Position numbers and translations under genes: made by a program
Part shown: positions 17,747 to 24,402 of the stretch, piece after piece
How the letters are laid out: each line of letters begins with the position of its first letter
Position numbering within the stretch: position 1 is the stretch's first letter
Assembly (NCBI RefSeq): GCF_016522505.1
Contig: NZ_JAEHOH010000011.1
Coordinates: 62,001 to 126,000, forward strand
Length of the DNA stretch: 64,000 nucleotides
Direction of reading: 5' to 3'
Source of the DNA: Leucobacter chromiisoli
GTDB lineage: Bacteria > Actinomycetota > Actinomycetes > Actinomycetales > Microbacteriaceae
Notes under the pieces: model-generated
The model's input: the letters and a program-made list of their open reading frames with translations, nothing else
Told to the model about the DNA's origin: nothing
Databases searched by the model: none

Positions 17747-20392
17747 CTAGTGCGCGGCCGCGTTCCAGTTCGGGCCGTGCCCGACCTGCACCTCGAGCGG
17801 CACGGAGAGGGAGGCCGCACCTGCCATCTCCTCGCGCACGATCGTCTCGAGACGGTCCCACTCCCCCTCCGAGACCTCGAACATGAGTTCGTCGTGGATC
17901 TGCAGGAGCATGCGCGAAGTCAGTCCGGCCTCGCGCATGCGGCGCTCCACCTGGATCATGGCGCGCTTGATGATGTCGGCGGCCGATCCCTGGATCGGCG
18001 CGTTCAGCGCGGCGCGCTCCGCGTTCTCGCGCAGGATCCGGTTGGGGCTTGCAAGATCGGGGAACGGGCGGCGCCGGCCGAAGATCGTCTCGGTGTAGGT
18101 GTCCTTCTTGGCCTGCTCGACGACCGAGCGGAGGTAGTCGCGCACGCCGCCGAAGCGCTCGAAGTAGTCGGTCATCAGCTGCTTCGCCTCGGCGGCGCTG
18201 ATACCCAGCTGCTTCGACAGCCCGAAGGCGGAGAGCCCGTAGGCGAGGCCGTAGGACATGGCCTTCACCTTGGAGCGCATCTCGTTCGTGACCTCCTCGG
18301 GCGCGACGCCGAAGATGCGGGCGCCCACGAAGCGGTGCAGGTCCTCCCCCTGCCGGAACGCCTCGATCAGCCCCTCGTCGCCCGAGAGGTGCGCCATGAT
18401 GCGCATCTCGATCTGCGAGTAGTCGGCCGTCATGAGCGTCTCGTACTCGGAGGAGTGGATGAAGCCCTCGCGAATGCGGCGCCCCTCCTCCGAGCGCACC
18501 GGGATGTTCTGGAGGTTCGGGTCGGTGGAGGCGAGACGGCCGGTGCTCGCGCCGATCTGCACGAGAGTGGTGTGGATGCGGCCGTCGGATCGCACCGCCT
18601 TGACGAGGGTCTCGATGATCTGCCGCAGCTTGTTGGCGTCGCGATGCGCGAGGAGCGCGTCGAGGAACGGGTGGGGGTGCTTCGCCTGCAGGTCGGCCAG
18701 CGCTGCGGCGTCGGTCGTGTAGCCGCTCTTCGTCTTCCGGGTCTTCGGCATGTCGAGCTCCTCGAAGAGCACCTGCTGCAGCTGCTTCGGCGACGAGAGG
18801 TTCACCTCGCGGCCGATCGCGTCGAACGCCCGCTGCTCCAGGGCGGCCACGCGCGCCTTCAGCTCCCCCTCGTGGGCCTGCAGCAGCGGCAGGTCGATCT
18901 CGACGCCGCGGTGCTCGAGCGCCGCGAGCACCGGCACGAGCGGCAGCTCGATGTCGGCGTAGATCTCGCCCGTGCGGGCCTGGAAGCGCTCGAGGATCGC
19001 GGCGTGCACGCGCACGACGTACCACGCGAGCTCCGCCTGATCCGCGATGCTGCCCTCTTCGGGGACGAGCTGGTTCGGGTCGCCCTCGGGCACCTGCTCG
19101 CCCAGGTAGCGGAACACCGCCTCGGCGATCGTCTTCTCGGGCGCCGTGGGGCGCACGAGCCAGGCCGCGAGCAGCGCGTCGCCGGCGATGCCGCCGAGTT
19201 CGACGCCCGCCTCGGCGACGAGCGTGAGCTGCGCCTTCGCGTCGAAGAGGATCTTGGGCGCGTCGGATGCGAGCCAGCGCTCGAAGAGCGCGTAGTCGCG
19301 GCCGCCCGGCCGCCAGTGCAGCGTGACCGAGGAGTCCGGGGTGGCGAGGCCCACGTCGTAGCCGTCGCCCGCCCGGGAGATCAGGACCGCCGGGGAATCG
19401 GCTTTGTCGAGCCAGTCGCCGAGTTCCTCGTCGATGAGGTTCTTCGGCTCCGGCTTCTCGGGCGCGAGCTGCACGGCGGCCGCGCCGGCGACCGGCACCT
19501 CCGCCCCCGCGAGCTTGCCGACGCGCTGCAGCAGCGTGCGGAACTCGAGCTTCGCGAAGACCTGCTGCACCGCCGTCATGTCGATGTCGCCGCGCGCCAG
19601 ATCGTCGAGCGCCACGTCGAGGTCGACGTCGCGCACGAGCCGGTTCAGCCGGCGATTGCGCTCCGCGAGGTGCGCGTTCTCGCGCAGGCTCTCGCCCACC
19701 TTGCCGCCGATCTCGTCCTGGCGTCGCAGGATCTCCTCGAGCGAACCGAACTGGGTGATCCACTTCACGGCGGTCTTCTCGCCCACCCGGGGAATGCCCG
19801 GCAGGTTGTCGCTCGTCTCTCCCACGAGCGCGGCGATCTCGGGGTACTGCTCGGGCCGGATGCCGTAGCGATCCATCACCTTCTCGGCGTCGTAGCGGGT
19901 CAGCTCGCTCACGCCCTGCTTCGAGGGGTAGAGCAGCGTGATCCGGTCGTCCACCAGCTGGATCGTGTCGCGATCGCCGCTCACGACGAGCACGCGATAG
20001 CCGGCCTCGGCGCCGCGGGTCGCCAGCGTGGCGAGGATGTCGTCGGCCTCGTAGTTCTCCTTCTCGAGGGTGCGGATGCCCATCGCGTGGAGCGCCTCCT
20101 GCAGCAGCGGCACCTGCCCCTTGAACTCGGGCGGGGTCTCGCCGCGCGTGCCCTTGTACTCGGGGTACTCCTCGGTGCGGAACGAGTGCCTCGAGATGTC
20201 GAAGGCGACCGCCAGCGCGTCGGGCTGCTCGTTGCCGAGCAGGTTGATGAGCATCGCGATGAAGCCGTGGATCGCGTTCGTGTGCTGCCCGGTCTGCGTC
20301 TGGAAACTATCGACGGGCAGCGCGTAGAACGCGCGGAAGGCCAGCGAATGGCCGTCGATGATCATGAGGGTAGGCTGAGGCGTATTCGACAC
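17747..20392 (-). CDS. polA: DNA polymerase I
   Basis: PolA fills gaps and removes RNA primers. The start is GTG 20392 (SNTPQPTLMIIDGHSLAFR). The 881-residue product has the 5'-3' nuclease domain (about 1-310), a middle domain, and a polymerase domain with motif A DYSQIEMRI, the O-helix RSKVKAMSYGLAYG and motif C QIHDELMFEV. The middle domain lacks the exonuclease acids of E. coli (no DTET-like motif; SPAVLISRAGD stands there), so it is probably not proofreading, as in mycobacteria. Confidence 0.97.
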   Translation of the reverse strand: MSNTPQPTLMIIDGHSLAFRAFYALPVDSFQTQTGQHTNAIHGFIAMLINLLGNEQPDALAVAFDISRHSFRTEEYPEYKGTRGETPPEFKGQVPLLQEALHAMGIRTLEKENYEADDILATLATRGAEAGYRVLVVSGDRDTIQLVDDRITLLYPSKQGVSELTRYDAEKVMDRYGIRPEQYPEIAALVGETSDNLPGIPRVGEKTAVKWITQFGSLEEILRRQDEIGGKVGESLRENAHLAERNRRLNRLVRDVDLDVALDDLARGDIDMTAVQQVFAKLEFRTLLQRVGKLAGAEVPVAGAAAVQLAPEKPEPKNLIDEELGDWLDKADSPAVLISRAGDGYDVGLATPDSSVTLHWRPGGRDYALFERWLASDAPKILFDAKAQLTLVAEAGVELGGIAGDALLAAWLVRPTAPEKTIAEAVFRYLGEQVPEGDPNQLVPEEGSIADQAELAWYVVRVHAAILERFQARTGEIYADIELPLVPVLAALEHRGVEIDLPLLQAHEGELKARVAALEQRAFDAIGREVNLSSPKQLQQVLFEELDMPKTRKTKSGYTTDAAALADLQAKHPHPFLDALLAHRDANKLRQIIETLVKAVRSDGRIHTTLVQIGASTGRLASTDPNLQNIPVRSEEGRRIREGFIHSSEYETLMTADYSQIEMRIMAHLSGDEGLIEAFRQGEDLHRFVGARIFGVAPEEVTNEMRSKVKAMSYGLAYGLSAFGLSKQLGISAAEAKQLMTDYFERFGGVRDYLRSVVEQAKKDTYTETIFGRRRPFPDLASPNRILRENAERAALNAPIQGSAADIIKRAMIQVERRMREAGLTSRMLLQIHDELMFEVSEGEWDRLETIVREEMAGAASLSVPLEVQVGHGPNWNAAAH

Positions 20393-20488
20393 GTCAGACA
20401 GCCTACAAGCCGCCACCGACATTCGGGCGGCTGCGCGCCTCGCCGGATCTCGGACCGTGCGGTCGCGAGGCGCTGAAGAGAGGACACC

Positions 20489-20929
20489 GTGACCGACGCT
20501 TCCCCGCTGCAGGCATCCTCGGGCGAGGACGGCGCCTCCTACATCGAGCAGCGCACCCTCGGGGCGCTCGCCGAGCGCATGGGCATCGAGATGATCGAGT
20601 TCACCCGGGAGCGAGCGGTCGCGACGATGCCGGTCGAGGGCAACACGCAGCCGATCATGCTGCTGCACGGCGGGGCGTACGTGGTGCTCGGGGAGACGCT
20701 CGGCTCGATGCACGCCAACTACGTCGCACCCGAGGGCTTCGTCGCCGTCGGCGTCGACATCAACGCCACCCACACGAGCTCCGCGACCTCCGGGAGCGTC
20801 GTCGGGGTCTGCACCCCCGTGCATCTGGGGCGCTCGATGACCGTGCACGAGATCGTCGTCTCCGACGAGCAGGGGCGCCGCTGCTCGACGGTCAGGATCA
20901 CGAACTACTACCGACCCTGGCAGCGCTGA
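20489..20929 (+). CDS. Hotdog-fold thioesterase
   Basis: The start is GTG 20489 with AGAGGA upstream. The 146-residue single hotdog domain contains the family signature LLHGGAYVVLGETLGSMHANYV with the catalytic-type glutamate, and VGVDINATHTSS. It resembles PaaI or MenI-type acyl-CoA thioesterases, so it may hydrolyse a small aromatic acyl-CoA such as a menaquinone intermediate. The substrate is uncertain. It is divergent from polA. Confidence 0.88.
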   Translation: MTDASPLQASSGEDGASYIEQRTLGALAERMGIEMIEFTRERAVATMPVEGNTQPIMLLHGGAYVVLGETLGSMHANYVAPEGFVAVGVDINATHTSSATSGSVVGVCTPVHLGRSMTVHEIVVSDEQGRRCSTVRITNYYRPWQR

Positions 20930-20990
20930 GGGCCGCACCGGGGCGGAGGTGCGAGGCGGACGCGCAAGGCGCGGTGGAGCCCGCGCGATA

Positions 20991-21034
20991 CGCGAAGCCC
21001 GCGCGGGATCGGAAGATCCCGCGCGGGCTTCGCG
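20991..21034. terminator. Perfect 20-bp hairpin between convergent genes
   Basis: Positions 20991-21010 pair perfectly with 21015-21034 around a GGAA tetraloop (GNRA type when read on the plus strand). It lies 61 bp past the thioesterase stop and 14 bp past the pdtaR stop. There is no T-tract. It is a likely bidirectional terminator. Confidence 0.65.
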
Positions 21035-21047
21035 GCGTCGGTCGGCG

Positions 21048-21656
21048 TCAGTCCTTCTTCGCCCCGAGCTGGTCGATGATGGTCTTCGCGACGTCCTGCA
21101 TCGTCAGACGGCGATCCATCGAGGCCTTCTGGATCCAGCGGAACGCCTCGGGCTCGGTGAGCCCCATCTTGTCGTTCAGAATGCCCTTCGCGCGGTCGAC
21201 GAGCTTGCGCGTCTCGAAGCGCTCGGCGAGATCCGCGACCTCGCTCTCCAGCGCGACGATCTGCTGGAAGCGGGAGAGCGCGATCTCGATCGCGGGCAGC
21301 AGGTCGGCCGGGGTGAAGGGCTTGACCACGTAGGCCAGGGCGCCCGCCTCGCTCGCGCGCTCCACCAGCTCGCGCTGACTGAAGGCGGTGAGCAGCACGA
21401 CCGGCGCGATGTGATCCTTGTTGATCTGCTCGGCCGCCGAGATGCCGTCGAGCTTCGGCATCTTGACGTCCATGACGACGAGATCGGGGCGCAGTTCCTC
21501 TACGAGGCGCACTGCCTCCTCGCCGTCTCCGGCTTCGCCGACCACGTCGAAGCCGTTGTCGCGCAGGGTCTCGACGATGTCGAGGCGGATCAGGGACTCG
21601 TCCTCCGCGACCACTACGCGGCGGGCGGCGCTTGAAGTACTGGTTTGGTCATTCAC
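21048..21656 (-). CDS. pdtaR: ANTAR-domain response regulator, PdtaR-like
   Basis: ANTAR proteins bind tandem hairpins in RNA and act by antitermination. The 202-residue product has a receiver domain (about 10-125) with the phosphoacceptor aspartate in DLVVMDVKMPKLDG, and LLTAF and VVKPFT. An ANTAR domain follows (about 145-198) with RAKGILNDKMGLTEPEAFRW. The order receiver then ANTAR matches M. tuberculosis PdtaR (Rv1626). The partner kinase (PdtaS) is not in this window. Targets cannot be judged here. Confidence 0.92.
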   Translation of the reverse strand: MNDQTSTSSAARRVVVAEDESLIRLDIVETLRDNGFDVVGEAGDGEEAVRLVEELRPDLVVMDVKMPKLDGISAAEQINKDHIAPVVLLTAFSQRELVERASEAGALAYVVKPFTPADLLPAIEIALSRFQQIVALESEVADLAERFETRKLVDRAKGILNDKMGLTEPEAFRWIQKASMDRRLTMQDVAKTIIDQLGAKKD

Positions 21657-21702
21657 CCCTCCAGCCTACGGTATTCTGAGTCGAGCCAGCTGAACCCGAC
21701 GA

Positions 21703-21784
21703 GCCGGATTGGCGGAATTGGCAGACGCGGAGCACTCAAAATGCTTTGTCGAAAGACGTGCGGGTTCGAGTCCCGCATCCGGCA
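21703..21784 (+). tRNA. tRNA-Leu (anticodon CAA)
   Basis: The acceptor GCCGGAT (21703-21709) pairs with ATCCGGC (21777-21783), with discriminator A21784. The AGCA/TGCT anticodon stem holds CTCAAAA with anticodon CAA. The long variable arm is the class II form for leucine. CCA is not encoded. A helicase fossil starts 74 bp downstream of its 3' end. Confidence 0.94.
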
Positions 21785-21857
21785 CGCCTGTGCGAGGCCC
21801 CGACACCCCTGGAAAACACCGGGCAGTCGGGGCCTGCTTCGTTCCTTGACACTGCCA

Positions 21858-21956
21858 GTGCACGAGATGGTCGGCGAGATCGCCCGCCAGCTCAAGACCC
21901 TCGCGAGGGAGCCGAACTGCCCGGTGATCATGCTCTCCCAGCGGCAGTCGGTGAAC
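21858..21956 (+). pseudogene. Fossil fragment of a DnaB-like replicative helicase
   Basis: About 29 residues starting VHEMVGEIARQLKTLARE and ending PVIMLSQR match the conserved DnaB segment of the form EVxEISRxLKxLAKExxxPVxxLSQ, which holds a Walker-B-adjacent region. There is no start codon, Walker A or downstream domain, and the frame turns into unrelated sequence after LSQ. It is probably the remnant of a prophage or element once inserted at tRNA-Leu. The assignment is by eye. Confidence 0.55.
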
Positions 21957-22026
21957 ACCACGCGACGGCCACAGGAAACCGCCTCCCCCGCCCGAAGGCC
22001 AAGAGAGACGCGAGCCGCAGACGGTT

Positions 22027-22284
22027 CTACCGTGTGCGCCAGTCGATCGAGGTGCCGTAGTATCCATCGACCTCCTTGCAGGTGTACCGCACCTTGATCG
22101 AGATCGGCTTCTGCCGCTTGATCGACGCCACCTTCTTCGCGGTCTGGATCTGGCAGGTCGCCTTGGCACCCCAGATCGGGCTCCAGCTGTGACTGGCGGC
22201 GTATGCCGGGGTAGCTGCGAACACCCCGCCGAGTACGAGTGCGGCGGTGGCGCCAGTGGCGGCGAGTTTCCTACGAATCGACAT
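22027..22284 (-). CDS. Small secreted protein with signal peptide
   Basis: ATG 22284 is preceded by AGAGGAA. The 85-residue product has a signal peptide MSIRRKLAATGATAALVLGG with likely cleavage after TPAYA, leaving a mature chain of about 60 residues with two cysteines (positions in ATCQIQ and RYTCKEV) that may form a disulfide. The mature chain is basic and tryptophan-containing. I do not recognise it. It sits in the accessory zone after tRNA-Leu. Confidence 0.7.
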   Translation of the reverse strand: MSIRRKLAATGATAALVLGGVFAATPAYAASHSWSPIWGAKATCQIQTAKKVASIKRQKPISIKVRYTCKEVDGYYGTSIDWRTR

Positions 22285-22384
22285 CTGAGGTTCCTCTCGT
22301 TGGATGCGGTCGACGCGCTCCACGCTACGGCTGGTCTCGGTGGGCGTCCACTCTTCCGACGTTCGGGGGCGGCGGGACCGAACC

Positions 22385-22585
22385 TTACTTCCCGGACTTC
22401 CGCGCCGTCTCATACACCACGCCTCCGAGGATGCCCATCGAGGACCCGAGTGCGATCCACAACCCCAGGTTGTCGGTGATCATCCCGATGACGACGCCGG
22501 CCATAATTCCGAAGGGGATGCTCATCGCGATCGACATCGCGAGACGGTCATCGGACTCCTTCTCGTCCTCGGGTTCTTCGCTCAT
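22385..22585 (-). CDS. Small two-TM glycine-rich membrane protein
   Basis: The start is ATG 22585 (MSEEPEDEKESDDR). The 66-residue product has an acidic head and two hydrophobic segments with glycine spacing (GIMAGVVIGMI, GSSMGILGGVV), like glycine-zipper small membrane proteins. The function is unknown. It is followed by a 100-bp gap and then the small secreted protein on the same strand. Confidence 0.7.
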   Translation of the reverse strand: MSEEPEDEKESDDRLAMSIAMSIPFGIMAGVVIGMITDNLGLWIALGSSMGILGGVVYETARKSGK

Positions 22586-22923
22586 GGCCTCAACGCTACC
22601 CGCGCGGCGCGTGGTGATGTTCGCCGTGCTTCCGGTGCTGCGAGGTTTTGCCCCCGCCTTCACCGGGGTCGCCACCTCGTCCCGGGGCGAAGGGACGACG
22701 CGGACGGCTCTCGCTCAGGGCGCGGTTCCGGACGCCCCGAGCCGCACCGAGCTGAGGAGGCCGACGGCCGCCGTCGAGACGGCGGGCGTCGGCGGCGCTG
22801 CCTGGACGCCTCGCTCTTAGAGGAAACCGGTCGATCTGCGCAACCCCCTGAGCAGGAGCCGTCCGAACTGCGAGGGTGTACGTGTACAGGGTGTACGTGT
22901 AACCGACAGCGAAGGAGGCACTC
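22586..22923. other. 338-bp gap with a direct repeat before csbD
   Basis: No convincing gene was seen. The last 50 bp carry a tandem 13-bp repeat (22874-22901), listed separately. The GC-rich remainder yields only antisense-type reading frames. Confidence 0.5.
22874..22901. repeat. Two direct copies of GGGTGTACGTGTA upstream of csbD
   Basis: The 13-bp motif occurs at 22874-22886 and 22889-22901, a 15-bp period. It lies 22 bp before the csbD-like gene, close to where a promoter or operator would be. GTACGTGTAC is near-palindromic, so a repressor or alternative sigma factor site is possible. Confidence 0.6.
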
Positions 22924-23109
22924 ATGAGCGCATCGGACAAGGTTTCGGCCGGCATGGACAAGCTGAAGGGCAACGCCAAGGAGGCCGCCGGAAAGGTCAC
23001 CGACAACGAGAGGCTGGTCGCCGAGGGCAAGGCCGATCAGGTCAAGGGCGAGCTCAAGGACGCCAAGGAGCAGGCGAAGGACGGCGTCAAGGACGCGCTC
23101 GACGACTGA
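22924..23109 (+). CDS. CsbD-family stress protein
   Basis: The 61-residue, charged, helical product has the family pattern: KVSAGMDKLKGNAKEAAGKV, then GKADQVKGELKDAKEQ and KDGVKDALDD. CsbD-like proteins rise in general stress; their molecular role is unclear. GAAGGAGG gives a good ribosome binding site. A strong terminator follows at 23128-23157, so the gene is probably monocistronic. Confidence 0.9.
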   Translation: MSASDKVSAGMDKLKGNAKEAAGKVTDNERLVAEGKADQVKGELKDAKEQAKDGVKDALDD

Positions 23110-23127
23110 TCCTCCCCGGAAGAGACC

Positions 23128-23157
23128 GAGCCCCCGCCGCATATGCGGCGGGGGCTC
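23128..23157. terminator. 30-bp perfect palindrome, csbD terminator
   Basis: The sequence 23128-23157 is its own reverse complement. On RNA it folds into a long GC-rich stem ending at GCATATGC, followed by TCTCT. It lies 18 bp past the csbD stop and can serve the convergent small membrane gene (23181-23381) too. Confidence 0.75.
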
Positions 23158-23180
23158 TCTGCGTGCGGGGCGCCCTCGCG

Positions 23181-23381
23181 CTAGCGGTCGCCCCGGTCCG
23201 AACCCTCACGGGGCACCGCGAGGATGAACCCGACGATCGCGCCGATGCTCAGACCGATGCCGGCTCCCGCCCCGATGGTGCCGAGCGGAGCGCCGATCGC
23301 TCCGCCGAGGAGCGCGCCGAGGGCGACGCCGATGCAGATCCAGAGCGCGGGGCGCCTCGCAGGGCGATTCTTCTCGGGCAT
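23181..23381 (-). CDS. Small glycine-zipper membrane protein
   Basis: The 66-residue product starts MPEKNRPARRPALWICIGVA and has two hydrophobic segments rich in small residues (GALLGGAIGAPLGTIGAG, then GLSIGAIVGFILAV) with a basic head. No enzyme motif is present. It resembles the 66-residue protein at 22385 in build but not in sequence. Confidence 0.65.
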   Translation of the reverse strand: MPEKNRPARRPALWICIGVALGALLGGAIGAPLGTIGAGAGIGLSIGAIVGFILAVPREGSDRGDR

Positions 23382-23580
23382 GCCTCCAGCCTAGATCCCG
23401 TTCTCCGCCAGAACGGCCCGTCCGCAATCGCCGCCTCCGGGAGGTGCCGCCGGGGAGCAGACGCGGAGAACGGAGCGCGGGCCCCGATACCAGCCCGCGA
23501 TCCCGGGCACCACCCCCCTGTCCCGGCGCACGGACTCGGAGTAGTCTCGACGGCATCAGGCCTCGAGGAGGGAGAGGAAC

Positions 23581-23958
23581 ATGCAGGATCAGCAGAAGCC
23601 TCGCGCCGATCAGGATGAGATCCGCGCGGAGCAGGATCGGGCCGGCGCCGAGCAGGATCGGGATTCGGCGGGCACCGAGGAGCGGCCGGACCGCTTCGTG
23701 GAGGAGCATCCCGCCGACGGGTACCTCACGGATATCGGCGTGCCGCACGAGGCGACGAGGTTCCAGGCCAGCAACGGCGCGGGGACGGTGTCGGGTCCGC
23801 CGCCCGGTGAGACGCAGGACCGCCCGATCCTCGATGGATCGACGGAGGACGAGGCGGAGCGCCACGTGGAGAATCCCCGCCGGGGGATGGAGAACCCGGA
23901 GCTCATCCGGCACCCCGAGACCGGCGAGGAGACGCCGACCCCCGACGAGGAGAGCTGA
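23581..23958 (+). CDS. Acidic disordered hypothetical protein
   Basis: This 125-residue protein has a strong GGAGAGGAAC site before ATG 23581. It is rich in D, E, P, Q and R and shows an internal repeat AEQDRAGAEQDR. There is no signal peptide or membrane segment. The central part (about 40-70) contains VPHEATRFQASNGAG. Such low-complexity proteins are common in stress-gene neighbourhoods of this order, but I cannot assign a role. Confidence 0.65.
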   Translation: MQDQQKPRADQDEIRAEQDRAGAEQDRDSAGTEERPDRFVEEHPADGYLTDIGVPHEATRFQASNGAGTVSGPPPGETQDRPILDGSTEDEAERHVENPRRGMENPELIRHPETGEETPTPDEES

Positions 23959-24086
23959 GGCGAGATCGACGCGGCCGGGGCTCCGCGGAGACCGACGCCG
24001 CTCGCAGGCCGCCGCGCGAGAGCATCGCGCGGCGGCCTGCGTCGCGCCTCGATCGGAATCGCGCAGGAGCCGGAACGGCCATGGGA

Positions 24087-24260
24087 TCAGAGCATCCTCA
24101 CGAAGGCTCGCTTCTTGATGAAGTAGGCCGCTCGCTCGATCTCGCCCGCGGCGTACTGCGCGTCGAGTTCGTCGATGGCGTCGAGCACGGACGCCTGGGC
24201 GGCCTCCTGCTCGGGGGCCGGGGCCCACGCCTGGAGAACGGTGATCTCGCGTATTCTCAT
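24087..24260 (-). CDS. Small SHOCT-like protein
   Basis: A 57-codon frame runs from ATG 24260 to TGA 24087, with GGAGGAG 5 nt before the ATG. The tail, starting VLDAIDELDAQYAAGEIERA and continuing AYFIKKRAFVRML, has the short SHOCT-like pattern (L-x2-L-x5-G-x-I-x2-A-x-Y/F-x2-K). SHOCT modules often close bacterial membrane or regulatory proteins; here the domain stands almost alone. The assignment is by pattern only. Confidence 0.65.
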   Translation of the reverse strand: MRIREITVLQAWAPAPEQEAAQASVLDAIDELDAQYAAGEIERAAYFIKKRAFVRML

Positions 24261-24369
24261 GTGCTCCTCCGAGTGGCCGGGATGGTTCGCTTCGGAGGAT
24301 AACCTCCACCGCCGACAGGCTGGTGCTCCCGCGCTCGACGGGGCGGATGATGGACGCCGATCCGCTGCC

Positions 24370-24388
24370 CCGCGCCACCCCGGCGCGG
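24370..24388 (-). terminator. Hairpin after the copper ATPase gene
   Basis: CCGCGCC (24370-24376) pairs with GGCGCGG (24382-24388) around a 5-nt loop. It lies 14 bp past the stop at 24403. No T-run follows. Confidence 0.45.
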
Positions 24389-24402
24389 AGTGCCGGCCCG
24401 GC

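Noticed and set aside
21785-22026. A complete helicase gene after tRNA-Leu
   Set aside because: Only about 29 residues match; no start, Walker A or further domain is present.
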